Assembly (NCBI GenBank): GCA_050944355.1
Contig: JBMNQX010000010.1
Location: forward strand, 1 to 64,000
Length of the DNA stretch: 64,000 bases
Direction of reading: 5' to 3'
DNA from: UBA4285 sp050944355
GTDB lineage: Bacteria; Bacillota; Clostridia; Lachnospirales; Lachnospiraceae
A program made the position numbers and the translations under genes. How positions within the stretch are numbered: position 1 is the first letter of the stretch; every line of letters starts with the position of its first letter. Under the pieces are notes generated by a model. It searched no databases and had not been told where the DNA came from. It saw only the letters and a list, made by a program, of their open reading frames with translations. Shown here piece after piece: positions 33,191 to 43,034 of the stretch.

Positions 33191-34222
33191 CTACGCTTTC
33201 CCGTTCACTTCATCAATAGCAGAATTCAGAAGTCCCTTGAGATATCCCATGCTGTATGCCCACGCTGTTGTAGAGCCGCCGGTTCCAACGCCTTTGCCCC
33301 AGAGAGGCACATGATCAGCATGTATTGTCCCTTTGTAGTCGCTCCTGACAAATTGTTTCATCAGAAGATACATGTCCTGATAACCGTCTTCCAGCAGAGT
33401 TTCCTCAAACCGCGGCAGTGTGGAAGAAACATTGCGAAAATGAACATTCAGCACTTTTCCGTTCTCGACAAAATACTTGATGTCATCCAGCACTTTTCCA
33501 AATGCATCACCGCCTTCCAGCCAGCAGCCAATGCACATCTTCATGCCCAGATACGGGCTGTCGTCAGCAAGCTTGAATGCATGTTTATAGGATTCCGCAG
33601 ATGTAATCAGATTGGAAATCCCACAAACGTCACTCACAGGCGGGTCATTTGGATGGAGAGAAATCTTAAAATCATATTCCTCACACACCGGAAGGACCTG
33701 TTTCAACCAGTACTCAAAGTTGGCCCAGATTTCCTCTTTAGAGTAAAACCGTCCGTGAGTATAGCTTCTGTGAGCCAGCTCATCCGCGTCCACAATCCGG
33801 CCGACCGCTCCGTGCATGGCCTTTCCTTCGGCCCACTTTGACGTATACACCTGGTTTGGCTCCCATGTCATGTAGCCGACATGAATATCCGCTTTTGAAA
33901 GAATCCGGTTAAACTCGTTGTAATTTTCGATCGCCTGATCGCGCCCTTCAAGACCGAGGTGCATTTTGTCATTCTTGTAAATATGCGTATTCCCGGCATC
34001 AGTGCACGTCAGGCCAAACTTCTTCAGCCTCTCGGTAAAGCGCATGACACCGTCATACGCTTTACCCGAGTCCAATTTTCCACTTTCCCTGTCGTAGCCG
34101 ATATCTTCATCTTCAAAGATAGTGTAAACATATTTAATTCCCATCTGACGGATGAGCATCAGCTGCTCATCCGTGTACGAAGAAGACGATCTCGACTGAA
34201 CCTTAATGTTATCGCCAAGCAT
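33191..34222 (-). CDS. Mannonate dehydratase (UxuA)-like protein
   Basis: The 343-residue TIM-barrel protein has motifs of the UxuA family: SLHPNDPP (about 210), MCIGCWLEGG (about 250), VHFRNV (about 280) and HADHVPLWG (about 320), which hold the metal-binding Cys, His and Asp. UxuA removes water from D-mannonate in the glucuronate route. As the last gene of an importer operon, it suggests that the ABC system carries a uronate-derived compound rather than peptides. The N-terminus is shorter than in classical UxuA, so a related substrate is possible. Confidence 0.75.
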   Translation of the reverse strand: MLGDNIKVQSRSSSSYTDEQLMLIRQMGIKYVYTIFEDEDIGYDRESGKLDSGKAYDGVMRFTERLKKFGLTCTDAGNTHIYKNDKMHLGLEGRDQAIENYNEFNRILSKADIHVGYMTWEPNQVYTSKWAEGKAMHGAVGRIVDADELAHRSYTHGRFYSKEEIWANFEYWLKQVLPVCEEYDFKISLHPNDPPVSDVCGISNLITSAESYKHAFKLADDSPYLGMKMCIGCWLEGGDAFGKVLDDIKYFVENGKVLNVHFRNVSSTLPRFEETLLEDGYQDMYLLMKQFVRSDYKGTIHADHVPLWGKGVGTGGSTTAWAYSMGYLKGLLNSAIDEVNGKA

Positions 34223-34246
34223 GACTCAAAGTTCCCCGCTTCTGTA

Positions 34247-35872
34247 TCATTCTGCCAGTTTCATGTCCTCAGGTGTCCAAACCACGGAATCCGCTGTCTG
34301 ATAAATTCCGGAATCAACAAACTTTCCTGAAGAATAGCAGCTTGCATATGTCGCAGCTACCGGAATAACAAGTGCATGCCCATTTGTCAGAAGACGAGAT
34401 GCCTCTTTCAGCAGAGTCTTCTTTTCATCCAGCGTCTTTGCTGCCTGTGCCCCGAAAAGAGCTTCCTCATAGTCTTCCGGATGTGCCATCATGTTCTGAT
34501 AGTTGACACCCTTTGACGAATACAGACGGATATAGTTTGCTGTGAAATCCATCTTGGAAGCGCCCTGGCCGGTGATAATGCCGTGATCGTAAACGCCTTC
34601 CTTCTTCTCTGCATTGAACTCAGCGTTTTCAAGAACTTTGATTTCAGCATTGATGCCGATTTCCTTCAGGGATGCCTGAAGAAGAACAGCAATGTTATTA
34701 TTCTGCGAAATGGTTGTAATGGTCGTATCAAAGCCATCCGGATAGCCGGCTGCTGCCAGTTCAGACTTGGCTTCTTCCACGTCATACTCCGGGAATTCAA
34801 TCGTGTCGTCATAAGACCATGCGCCCGGCACTCCGAACTGCGCTGTCTTGATGCCGAGACCGCCTGTCAGAGACTGAACATAACCGTCCCAGTCAATCGC
34901 ATGCATGACGGCCTGACGCACCGCTTCATCATAGAACGGAGACTCCTCGTCGCCCGAAGCAAACATAAAGTACTTTATTTCTGCAAGATCCGGAGAATCC
35001 TGAGCAATGTCTTCGATGCCCATCGAATTGAGTGCCTGAATCAGCGTCGCGTCGCTTGTGTTCAGGAAATCGATCTCGCCGTTTGTAATAGCAGCCTGCT
35101 GCGTTGTCGTATCGGTGATGATCTGAATGTTAATACCGTCAAGATACGGCTTGCCGTCCTGCCAGTAATTCTCGTTCTTTACATAGGAGATGTGATCACC
35201 CGGCACATATTCTTCCATGACAAATGGTCCCGTGCCGACTGCATTGATTGCTGCCCAGTCTTCTCCATTGTCCTCAAACGCCTGCGGATCATAAATGTAT
35301 ACCTGGCCCAGAAGTGTATCCCAGTTATTAGCCCACGTGCTGTACTGAAGTTTTACGGTATAATCATCTACCTTTTCGTACGAATCCGGTGTTCCGAGCT
35401 CACTGGCTTTTCCGCCTTCAACCATTTTGTCAAAGTTCCAGATCACGGAATCAGCATTGAAATCAGTTCCATCGGAAAATTGAATGCCCTGCTTCAGCGT
35501 TATCGTTGCCGTGAGATTATCGGCATCGATGTCAAACGAATCCGCCAGCCAGCCTTCCATATTTCCCTCGGTATCCGGTCTGCCCAGTGACTCGATAGCC
35601 GGTGCCGCATAGAAACGGTCGCCCGTCGATGTTGAAAATGGCAGGAAAAGGGTACCGGGACCTGACTGATACACGACATTGGCCGTCCCGCCATATGTCA
35701 CCGAACTACTCGAACTGCCGGTTCCTGTCTGTGAACTCGCCTGTGAACTTGAACCGGACGATACACCGGAACTCGTCTCAGAAGTTCCTGTTGAGCCGCA
35801 TCCGCTGAGTACGGATGCTGCCAGCGCCGCCCCCAGTGCGGCTGCCATAAATTTTCTTACTTTCTGATTCAT
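34247..35872 (-). CDS. ABC importer solute-binding lipoprotein, family 5 (Opp/Dpp type)
   Basis: About 541 residues from ATG 35872, behind AGGAGG. A lipoprotein signal peptide ends in LSGC (about residue 24), followed by a Ser/Gly/Thr-rich linker. The SBP_bac_5 pattern is clear: WLADSFDIDADNLTATITLKQGIQFSDGTDFNADSVIWNFD and AVMHAIDWDGYVQSL. The mature protein sits on the outer membrane face and delivers ligand to the permeases upstream in the operon. Family members bind peptides, nickel or oligosaccharides. Confidence 0.92.
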   Translation of the reverse strand: MNQKVRKFMAAALGAALAASVLSGCGSTGTSETSSGVSSGSSSQASSQTGTGSSSSSVTYGGTANVVYQSGPGTLFLPFSTSTGDRFYAAPAIESLGRPDTEGNMEGWLADSFDIDADNLTATITLKQGIQFSDGTDFNADSVIWNFDKMVEGGKASELGTPDSYEKVDDYTVKLQYSTWANNWDTLLGQVYIYDPQAFEDNGEDWAAINAVGTGPFVMEEYVPGDHISYVKNENYWQDGKPYLDGINIQIITDTTTQQAAITNGEIDFLNTSDATLIQALNSMGIEDIAQDSPDLAEIKYFMFASGDEESPFYDEAVRQAVMHAIDWDGYVQSLTGGLGIKTAQFGVPGAWSYDDTIEFPEYDVEEAKSELAAAGYPDGFDTTITTISQNNNIAVLLQASLKEIGINAEIKVLENAEFNAEKKEGVYDHGIITGQGASKMDFTANYIRLYSSKGVNYQNMMAHPEDYEEALFGAQAAKTLDEKKTLLKEASRLLTNGHALVIPVAATYASCYSSGKFVDSGIYQTADSVVWTPEDMKLAE

Positions 35873-35901
35873 ATTTACCTCCTGATAATCCTTAAAATGA
35901 A

Positions 35902-37932
35902 TCACTCTTTACTGAACAAAAAACATGCCACTTTATGTCCGGAGTCGTACTCTGTCAGCTTCGGAACTTCTTTTGTACACCGTTCCATGCAGTTTCGACA
36001 GCGGTCATGGAACGGACAGCCCGGCGGACGCTTGATAATACTCGGAACTTCTCCTTCAAGAGCCACGGCCGGCTTTGTCTTCTCAACATCCGGATCCGCC
36101 TCCGGCACCGCCTGTAAAAGCGCTTCCGTATAAGGATGAAGCGGGTGTTTATACAACTCATCGCAATCCGCGATTTCCACAATGTGTCCGAGGTACATGA
36201 CAAGAACCCGGTCACTGATATGTTTCACTACCGCCAGATCATGAGCGATGAAGATATAGCTCACACCCAGTTTCGACTGAATCTCTTCCAGAAGATTAAT
36301 GATCTGGGCCTGAATAGACACATCCAGCGCTGAAATCGGTTCATCGCAGACAATGATTTCCGGGTCCGTGCTCAGCGCTCTTGCGATACCCAGTCTCTGC
36401 CGCTGCCCGCCGGAAAATTCATGGGGCACCCTGTCTTTCAGCGAAGGATCAAGCCCGACAAGGCGGAACAGTTCATCTACTCTCTCCTGACGTTCTTTCT
36501 CTGTCTTATACGTGTGATTGATGATCAGGGATTCTTCTACAATCGAGCCGGCTGTCTGTCTCGGGTCCAGAGAGGAAAACGGATCCTGAAAGATCATCGC
36601 AATTTTTCTGCGGTATGGCTGTAGTTCTTTGTCCTTCATATTGGCGATATCCGTGCCGTTAAAACGGATTATGCCGGCCTCCGGCTTATACACCCGCATT
36701 ACGCACCGCGCCATCGTCGTCTTGCCGCAGCCTGATTCACCGACGACACCCAGTGTTTCACCTTTTCTGAGATTATAGGTAATGCCTTCGATTGCCTTCA
36801 CATCGCCGACATGCCTTCTCATAATTCCTTTTAATATCGGGAAATATTTTTTGACACCTTCGACTTCGAGTACATTTTCATCTTTGATATTTTTTACCGG
36901 CGCTGCCTTCTGCGGCCGATTTCGCAGTTCAATTTCCTTTTGCTGCAGTTCTTCCTGATTCAGAAAGCAGGCGGAAAAATGTCCTTTATCGACTTCCTGC
37001 AAATCCGGCATCTTCTGTTCCCTGCAGGAATCTCTGCGGAATTCACAGCGTCCGTAGAACGGACAGTATTCGGGCCTGTCAGCAGGGCTTGGCGGAAGTC
37101 CTTCAATCGGAATCAGTACCCGGTCCTTCGGATCGTCAAGTCTCGGGATGGCGCGCAGAAGCGCCTTTGTGTACGGATGAGCAGACTTTTTGAAAATATT
37201 CCATGTCTCGGATGTCTCCATCACTCTGCCCGAATACATCACGTAAATCCGCTCCGCAAACCTTGCAACAATTCCAAGGTTATGCGTCACGATGATAACG
37301 GCCGTGTTCGTCTCTTTGGCGATTGAACGTATCATCTCCAGAATCTGCGCCTGCGTGGTGACATCAAGCGCCGTGGTCGCCTCATCGGCAATCAGAAGAT
37401 CCGGATTTGCCGACATCGCAATCGCGATCATGATGCGCTGGCGCATACCGCCGGAAAACTGCTGCGGATAATTGTTATACCGCTGCTCAGCGTCCGGAAT
37501 CTTGACCATCTTCATCATCTCGATGGCTTTTTTTCTGGCTTCTTCAGCTTTCAAATCTGTATGCTGGAGAATATTTTCCTGAATCTGATATCCAACTGTC
37601 AGAACCGGATTCAGAGATGTCATCGGTTCCTGAAAAATCATACTGATACGGCCGCCGCGGATTGCGCGCATTTCTTCAGAGTTTGCGGAATAGGTAAGAA
37701 GATTGTCCTTTACTCCATCCAGATAAACTTCTCCGGATTTCACATATCCGGGCGGACTGATCAGCTGCTGGATACTCATCATCGTCACCGATTTGCCGGA
37801 TCCGGATTCTCCTACGAGTCCAACGATTTCTCCGCGGTCTATATGCAGTGACACTCTGTCAACTGCTGTAACATCCCCTTCATCTGTGTGAAAACAGGTG
37901 ACCAGGTTTTTGACTTCCAATAAGTGATTCAT
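35902..37932 (-). CDS. Fused tandem ABC ATPase of the Opp/Dpp importer (DppD-DppF type)
   Basis: About 676 residues with two complete ATPase modules. The first has GESGSGKS, QQFSGGMRQR and DEATTALD; the second has GESGCGKT, HEFSGGQRQR and DEPISALD. Each ends with the oligopeptide/dipeptide C-terminal domain holding a Cys cluster (CPFYGRCEFRRDSC; CPFHDRCRNCMERC). One chain thus replaces the usual DppD plus DppF pair and energises the two permeases. ATG 37932 lies eight bases after GAGGAG. Confidence 0.95.
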   Translation of the reverse strand: MNHLLEVKNLVTCFHTDEGDVTAVDRVSLHIDRGEIVGLVGESGSGKSVTMMSIQQLISPPGYVKSGEVYLDGVKDNLLTYSANSEEMRAIRGGRISMIFQEPMTSLNPVLTVGYQIQENILQHTDLKAEEARKKAIEMMKMVKIPDAEQRYNNYPQQFSGGMRQRIMIAIAMSANPDLLIADEATTALDVTTQAQILEMIRSIAKETNTAVIIVTHNLGIVARFAERIYVMYSGRVMETSETWNIFKKSAHPYTKALLRAIPRLDDPKDRVLIPIEGLPPSPADRPEYCPFYGRCEFRRDSCREQKMPDLQEVDKGHFSACFLNQEELQQKEIELRNRPQKAAPVKNIKDENVLEVEGVKKYFPILKGIMRRHVGDVKAIEGITYNLRKGETLGVVGESGCGKTTMARCVMRVYKPEAGIIRFNGTDIANMKDKELQPYRRKIAMIFQDPFSSLDPRQTAGSIVEESLIINHTYKTEKERQERVDELFRLVGLDPSLKDRVPHEFSGGQRQRLGIARALSTDPEIIVCDEPISALDVSIQAQIINLLEEIQSKLGVSYIFIAHDLAVVKHISDRVLVMYLGHIVEIADCDELYKHPLHPYTEALLQAVPEADPDVEKTKPAVALEGEVPSIIKRPPGCPFHDRCRNCMERCTKEVPKLTEYDSGHKVACFLFSKE

Positions 37933-37977
37933 TACTTCCACTCCTCTCTGATACCAGGAAGCTCTGTCTTTTCCTGT

Positions 37978-38871
37978 TTATCTTCTGCCACGCATACGCG
38001 GATCCAGCACATCTCTCACGCCATCACCAATCGTATTCAGGAAGATTACCAGGAGTGCGATACAGATACCGGGTGCAATGGAAAACCACGGATTCTGAAG
38101 CAAATACTGACGTCCGTCGCTCACAATACTTCCCCAGGAAGCCGTCGGTGCGCTGATGCCGAGACCAAGAAAACTGAGTCCGGCTTCTGCAAGAATCGTC
38201 TGTCCTATCTGGAGTGTCATCTGCACGATGATCGGAGATACGCAGTTCGGAAGAATATGCTTCATCATCAGCCTGAAACTCTTATTGCCCTGAAGTTTCG
38301 CAGCCATTATGTAATCTTGTTCCTTTACACTTAGAACCTGGCCTCTCATCATTCGGATATACACCGCAATATTGGAAATCCCCAGAATGATTGCCAGATT
38401 TACGACGCCTCCGCCGAAAATCGCACAGAGGGACATCGCCAGAACAATCTGCGGAATAGCCCGGATGGCCTCACTGATTCGGTTGATCACATCATCAATC
38501 CAGCCGCCGAAGAATCCGGCCACCATTCCAAAAAAGGTTCCGATGACACAGGCTCCGAGAACAGCTGCCACGCCGACAATCAGAGACACACGACCGCCGT
38601 AAAAAATACGGCTGAGTATATCTCTTCCATAGTTGTCCGTTCCGAAAATGTGTGCTGCGGAAGGCCCCTGAAGTGCTTCGCTGAGCACCTGGGCATTCGG
38701 ATCGTAAGGGGATATCAGAGGCGCAAAGACAGCTGTAAATATAATCACGAGCAGTCCTATCGAGCTGACCAGAACAATTTTTCTTTGAAACAAATTTTTG
38801 AAGAACTTCTTAACCCGTTTTTGCCTTTCCGACTGAACCGGTTCTTGATTTATTGCCTGTACATTTTCCAT
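37978..38871 (-). CDS. ABC importer permease, DppC type
   Basis: About 297 residues from ATG 38871 (GAGGAG nine bases ahead). Six membrane segments, the N-terminal OppC_N region (LISPYDPN, GTDNYGRDILSRIFYGGRVSL) and the EAA-type coupling loop (EAIRAIPQIVLAMSL) identify it. It forms the membrane channel with the DppB-type protein encoded just upstream. Confidence 0.94.
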   Translation of the reverse strand: MENVQAINQEPVQSERQKRVKKFFKNLFQRKIVLVSSIGLLVIIFTAVFAPLISPYDPNAQVLSEALQGPSAAHIFGTDNYGRDILSRIFYGGRVSLIVGVAAVLGACVIGTFFGMVAGFFGGWIDDVINRISEAIRAIPQIVLAMSLCAIFGGGVVNLAIILGISNIAVYIRMMRGQVLSVKEQDYIMAAKLQGNKSFRLMMKHILPNCVSPIIVQMTLQIGQTILAEAGLSFLGLGISAPTASWGSIVSDGRQYLLQNPWFSIAPGICIALLVIFLNTIGDGVRDVLDPRMRGRR

Positions 38872-38884
38872 GATTCTCATCTCC

Positions 38885-39826
38885 TCAAATTCTGATCCGA
38901 GGATCAACTGCTGCGTAAACAATATCTGTTACAATGTTTGCTACACTTCCGACAACCGCAATCAAAAGCACACATCCCTGGATCAGCGGGATGTCCTGAG
39001 CCCTTATTGCCGAAACAAGAAGACTGCCCATTCCGGAGATATTGAAAACTGTCTCAACAAACATCGAACCGCCCATCATGCCGCCCAGTCTCAGCCCCAT
39101 CAGCGTAATGACCGGAATGAGCGCATTTTTCAGCGCGTGCTTCATGATGATTTTCCTCTGCGGAAGACCTTTCGATCTTGCCGTACGGATATAATCCTGA
39201 TTGATGACTTCCAGCATACTGGAACGGGTCTGCCGGCAGATCGAGGCCACGCCGCCAATTGCCAGACACGTAAGCGGCATAATCGTCTGAGATACGCTCT
39301 TTCCAAAATCCTCCCACGGCCACGTAAAACCATATGATGGAAGCAAGTGAAGTATCATCGAAAACAAATAAAGAAACAGAACGGAAATGAAGAACTGCGG
39401 CAGACAACTGCACACATTTGCAAATGTTGTGAGAATTCCATCAAGCTTCGTTCCACGATGCACGGCCGCAAGTACGCCAAGAAGAATTCCGAGCGGAACG
39501 CTGATGATAAATGCAAGGATAGAAAAGTAAAGAGTCACCGGCACGCGCTGAGAAAGAACTTCCACAACAGCCTTGTGCTGACTTGCAGAGGTCCCGAAAT
39601 CACCCACAAGTGCCTTGCCAAGCCAAGAGAAATATCTGATGACAATCGGCTTGTCGAGCCCTAATTCATAGTACCATCTGTCATATGTTTCCTGTGAGAT
39701 CTCACCGCCGAGCATTGCATAGACAGGATCGCCCGGAAGAAAAGATACCATAAGAAACACAAATATAGATACAATAAATAAGACAATCAGAGTCTGTCCC
39801 AAACGCTTTAAGATAAACCGACCCAT
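38885..39826 (-). CDS. ABC importer permease, DppB type
   Basis: The 313-residue protein starts MGRFILKRLGQTL, the classic DppB N-terminus, followed by FLPGDPV, a periplasmic segment and five further membrane spans. The coupling loop RTARSKGLPQRKIIMKHALKNALIPV is typical. It is the first gene of the operon; the LysR gene is divergent 217 bases away. Confidence 0.94.
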   Translation of the reverse strand: MGRFILKRLGQTLIVLFIVSIFVFLMVSFLPGDPVYAMLGGEISQETYDRWYYELGLDKPIVIRYFSWLGKALVGDFGTSASQHKAVVEVLSQRVPVTLYFSILAFIISVPLGILLGVLAAVHRGTKLDGILTTFANVCSCLPQFFISVLFLYLFSMILHLLPSYGFTWPWEDFGKSVSQTIMPLTCLAIGGVASICRQTRSSMLEVINQDYIRTARSKGLPQRKIIMKHALKNALIPVITLMGLRLGGMMGGSMFVETVFNISGMGSLLVSAIRAQDIPLIQGCVLLIAVVGSVANIVTDIVYAAVDPRIRI

Positions 39827-39885
39827 ACCAATCTACATCCCCTTCTCTGAAAAATATACAATTACCACGTGTTTATTTCTGTTTT

Positions 39886-39914
39886 CATTATGTGATATCA
39901 CCAATTCCTAGTCA
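39886..39914 (-). promoter_or_regulatory. Promoter and operator of the ABC-importer operon
   Basis: On the minus strand TTGACT (39909-39914), a 17-base spacer and CATAAT (39886-39891). The perfect palindrome GTGATATCAC (39891-39900) overlaps it, and a near copy GTGATGTCAA lies about 35 bases away at 39926, the spacing expected of recognition and activation sites for the divergent LysR regulator. Confidence 0.65.
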
Positions 39915-40043
39915 AATTCGTAAATGTGATGTCAAGTATAATCGTTGCTTATAATTGTGTTATAATATAAAAAGTCAATTAAATACTTTTGTGACGAGGC
40001 CCGCCCGAGTATCCCGGGGGAATATTCTTGAAAGGGAGATACT

Positions 40044-40988
40044 ATGGACACCGAATACCTGAATTATCTGCTTGAAATATATAAAACCGGCTCTATGACA
40101 CGTGCCGCAGAAAATTTGTTTGTCTCGCAGTCCAATTTGAGCCAGTTTTTAAAAAATACAGAGAATCGTATTGGCGAAAAACTTTTTGTAAGAGAAAATA
40201 AAAAATACACGCCGACAAAAGTCGGCATGCTCTACATCCAGTATGCTGAAGAAGTCACGAAACTGACTCAGAATCTGCATGAACAAGTGGCACAACTCTC
40301 GGCGCCTCAAAGTGTTTCTATCGGATCCGCCTCTTCCATTGATGCCAAAGTACTTCGGGGCGTCATTTCAAAAATGGAGAAACGGTATCCCTCTACAGAA
40401 TTCTCACTGACAGACTGTGACAATATCGATTTTATTAAATTCAGCCTGGACAATAAGACACTGGGAGCTACGTGTACTACTATACCGTCACTGGATTTCT
40501 TTAAGCGGCCTGCCGTCTGGCATGTGGGAGAAGAGTTGCTGCTCGCCGTACCATCTTCCATCTGCGCCTCAAAAGGCCTGAAAATTCAGGATCCTATGAG
40601 AAACACCATGACTCTTCATGACGTGATCACTACGTTTGGCGACAGTCCGTATATCTTTCAGCATCACGGAAGCTGTATCCGCTATTTGATTGACGGATTT
40701 TTCGAAAAAGAAAACTTCACACCAAATCTGGTGAGCCACGTCTCCGGCGCCAACACTCTGAGAGATATGGTCAAGAGAGGGATGGGACTTGGCTTTATCC
40801 CCATGCTGAATGCAATCAGCGAAGAAAATGTTGTTTACTTTCATCTGTCCCCATCAGTCATACGGCACCACGCATTTGTCATCAACACAGGACTCGAATC
40901 AAATTATATCTATCAGACCATCGCCAGTGAATGCCATCAGCGCTTTGTGACAATATTTAAACATGATCTTCCTGATGCGTTTAAATGA
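40044..40988 (+). CDS. LysR-family transcriptional regulator
   Basis: The 314-residue protein has an N-terminal winged helix (YLNYLLEIYKTGSMTRAAENLFVSQSNLSQFLKNTENRIGEKLFVRENKKYTPT) and a two-lobed ligand-binding domain (GIG-like RGMGLGFIPMLNA near the end). AAAGGGAG precedes ATG 40044. It is divergent from the importer operon, whose promoter carries paired palindromes, so local control is likely. Confidence 0.93.
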   Translation: MDTEYLNYLLEIYKTGSMTRAAENLFVSQSNLSQFLKNTENRIGEKLFVRENKKYTPTKVGMLYIQYAEEVTKLTQNLHEQVAQLSAPQSVSIGSASSIDAKVLRGVISKMEKRYPSTEFSLTDCDNIDFIKFSLDNKTLGATCTTIPSLDFFKRPAVWHVGEELLLAVPSSICASKGLKIQDPMRNTMTLHDVITTFGDSPYIFQHHGSCIRYLIDGFFEKENFTPNLVSHVSGANTLRDMVKRGMGLGFIPMLNAISEENVVYFHLSPSVIRHHAFVINTGLESNYIYQTIASECHQRFVTIFKHDLPDAFK

Positions 40989-41010
40989 TCTGTCCTTAAT
41001 TGACAGCCTC

Positions 41011-42045
41011 TCACATCATATCAAGCGGATTTTCCTGTCCCGGCACCAGTCTTACGGATCCGCGGAGCCAGATATCTCCTTCATACCGTCTGCCCTTTGC
41101 CGGAATTCCCTCACACGACTTCTTGGGCACGCAGACAGTCATCCGGATTCCATTGCAGTTGAGCAGCAGAATCCACAGCTTTGCCCCTGTGAGGCGGTTC
41201 CTGTCTTCCATAACCTCTTCGATCTCTCCGATCACGCTGTAAAGGTCGCACTCGGAGCCGCAGGGCATGAACATGGTGTCAACGATACTGTAGAGATTCT
41301 CCCCATTTGCCATGCGCTTTGCCGCCGTCCGGGAAAGCGCCGCCTGTCTGTCGTACGCCTGATCGCTTTTTTCCGACGTCGAAGTAAGTTCATTCAGAAT
41401 ATGAGAGTCAGTCTCGTCGGTCTCTTTGTGAACCTGCGAAAACGGCGGCAGATACGAATACGGCAGCTTCCGGCTGCTGCTGACCGGAAGCAGAATTCTT
41501 CCTTTCCGGGAAAGCGCGCCAAACCGCACCGCGCCGCCGACAGCCTTCATCTCCATGTCGCCCAGATCCGATCTTCCCTCAATTAAAAACGTGCGCTTTC
41601 CGCCGGAAGCCTGCTCAATACTTTCCATGAGCTTCAGATATTCCACCGGATTCTGGAGAGAGAACACAAGTGTCACCCCCGATGTAATCGGGCCGGCATC
41701 AACCACGTATGACTCGTCCCGGATCAGTCTGTCCACAATCAGCTGATCCATCGGCAGTATATTCAGCACCTGGCCTTCGACAAACGGCACTAATGACTCC
41801 ACCACCGGCTCTTTGCTTTCAAAGTTATCCCAGCGCGACATGATTCCCGTATATTTCCCGGTATACAGGGTGAAATACTGCTTATTGTATGTTTTTATAT
41901 TCTGAAAATCAAATTTAGGAAGGCGGTTTCTACTCGTGCCAGTCAAAAACTTCGTCCAGACACGGTACGTCTCCTCGAATATCTTCTGTCTGACGGACAG
42001 AGATGACATATCTTCAAATCCGATTGCAGGTATCGCAAGATTCAT
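41011..42045 (-). CDS. Conserved protein of unknown function (possibly DUF3881)
   Basis: 344 residues with no signal peptide and no membrane segments. It alternates strand-rich stretches (FTLYTGKYTGIMSRWDNFESKEP, VLNILPMDQLIVDRLIRDESYVVDAGPITSGVTLVFSLQNPVEYL) with a predicted helical linker of charged residues. The sequence reminds me of the DUF3881 family of Lachnospiraceae, but I cannot confirm this. It is single, convergent with the LysR gene and divergent from the kinase-like gene. Confidence 0.6.
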   Translation of the reverse strand: MNLAIPAIGFEDMSSLSVRQKIFEETYRVWTKFLTGTSRNRLPKFDFQNIKTYNKQYFTLYTGKYTGIMSRWDNFESKEPVVESLVPFVEGQVLNILPMDQLIVDRLIRDESYVVDAGPITSGVTLVFSLQNPVEYLKLMESIEQASGGKRTFLIEGRSDLGDMEMKAVGGAVRFGALSRKGRILLPVSSSRKLPYSYLPPFSQVHKETDETDSHILNELTSTSEKSDQAYDRQAALSRTAAKRMANGENLYSIVDTMFMPCGSECDLYSVIGEIEEVMEDRNRLTGAKLWILLLNCNGIRMTVCVPKKSCEGIPAKGRRYEGDIWLRGSVRLVPGQENPLDMM

Positions 42046-42158
42046 AAATCTCTCCTGTCTTATCCCCGACCAATGTTTAAGTCACATTATCACACATCCG
42101 CATAAAGCGCAACTTGTCACCGTTTTATGCTATACTAAAGATACTTGACACGTGCCTG

Positions 42159-42167
42159 TGTGGATAA
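42159..42167 (-). promoter_or_regulatory. Perfect DnaA box upstream of the kinase-like gene
   Basis: TTATCCACA on the minus strand, a strict match to the consensus, 36 bases before the start codon at 42203 and just after a TTGACA. It may tie expression to DnaA level or be chance. Confidence 0.4.
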
Positions 42168-42202
42168 CAAGTCCACTATGCGTTCAGCAGGAGGAAAACC
42201 GC

Positions 42203-42952
42203 ATGGAATTTACAAACTGCATTCACAAAGGGAAGACAAAATCTGTATGGCTTGTCGACGGGAAAGCCGTCAAGGTTTTCAATTCAGGATACTCGAAAAC
42301 AGACGTGCTCTATGAAGCGCTCAACACGGCGCGCGTAGAGGACGCGGACATGGATATTCCGGATCTTCTGTCCGTCGAAGTACTGGAAGACGGATGCTGG
42401 GCCATCGTAAGCGAATATATCGAGGGAAAAACTCTCGAACAGCTGATGGACGAAAACCCGGACAAGATGGACGAGTATCTCGACAAAATGGCTGATCAGC
42501 AGATCGAAATCAACCGCAAGACCAACCCGCTCCTCATCCGTCTGAAGGACAAACTCGTCAGAGAAATCATCGACGGCGACGCGCTCGACGACGCCGTGAA
42601 GTACAATCTTCTCACCAAACTTCAGGGCATGCCCCGCCATACCAAACTCTGCCACGGCGACTATCAGCCCAACAACATTATCGTCGATCCCGATGGCAAA
42701 TGGCATGTCATCGACTGGGTTCACGCTTCACAGGGCAACGCTTCGGCAGACATCGCCAGAACCTGCCTGCTTCTGGAACTCCGCAAGCCAGGCCTGGCCG
42801 AACAGTACATGAGACTGTTCTGCGAGAAGACCAACACAAAAATGTCCTATGTCCGCGAGTGGATGCCGATCATCGCGGCAGCAGAGCTTCAGAAAAAGCG
42901 CCCGGAAGAGCGCAAACTTCTTGAACTCTGGACAAATTCACTGAATGGCTGA
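42203..42952 (+). CDS. Aminoglycoside/choline-kinase-like phosphotransferase
   Basis: About 249 residues from ATG 42203 (AGGAGG eight bases upstream; an earlier non-ATG start at 42152 is rejected). Protein-kinase-like fold: small N-lobe with VWLVDGKAVKVF, hinge IVSEYIEGKTLEQL, catalytic loop CHGDYQPNNII (Asp and Asn present) and metal-binding IDW. The substrate is unknown; choline, a sugar or an aminoglycoside are all possible. A 3' fragment of a paralogue lies at 32997-33074. It is transcribed against the local direction. Confidence 0.85.
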   Translation: MEFTNCIHKGKTKSVWLVDGKAVKVFNSGYSKTDVLYEALNTARVEDADMDIPDLLSVEVLEDGCWAIVSEYIEGKTLEQLMDENPDKMDEYLDKMADQQIEINRKTNPLLIRLKDKLVREIIDGDALDDAVKYNLLTKLQGMPRHTKLCHGDYQPNNIIVDPDGKWHVIDWVHASQGNASADIARTCLLLELRKPGLAEQYMRLFCEKTNTKMSYVREWMPIIAAAELQKKRPEERKLLELWTNSLNG

Positions 42953-42960
42953 ATACGACA

Positions 42961-43004
42961 AAGCTGCTTCCCGGAAAGATCTCTTTCTGAGAAGCAGCTT
43001 TTTT
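42961..43004 (+). terminator. Terminator between the kinase-like gene and serS
   Basis: AAGCTGCTTC/GAAGCAGCTT form the outer stem and GAAAG/CTTTC the inner stem, with TTTTTT on the plus strand. The minus-strand side (AAGCAGCTTTG) could also serve serS weakly. Confidence 0.85.
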
Positions 43005-43034
43005 ATTTGTCCGTTTTGCACCCGAATGTGCGGA

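Noticed and set aside
34583..35590. Plus-strand frame of 335 codons inside the binding-protein gene
   Set aside because: Antisense to a well-supported lipoprotein gene; no domain pattern.
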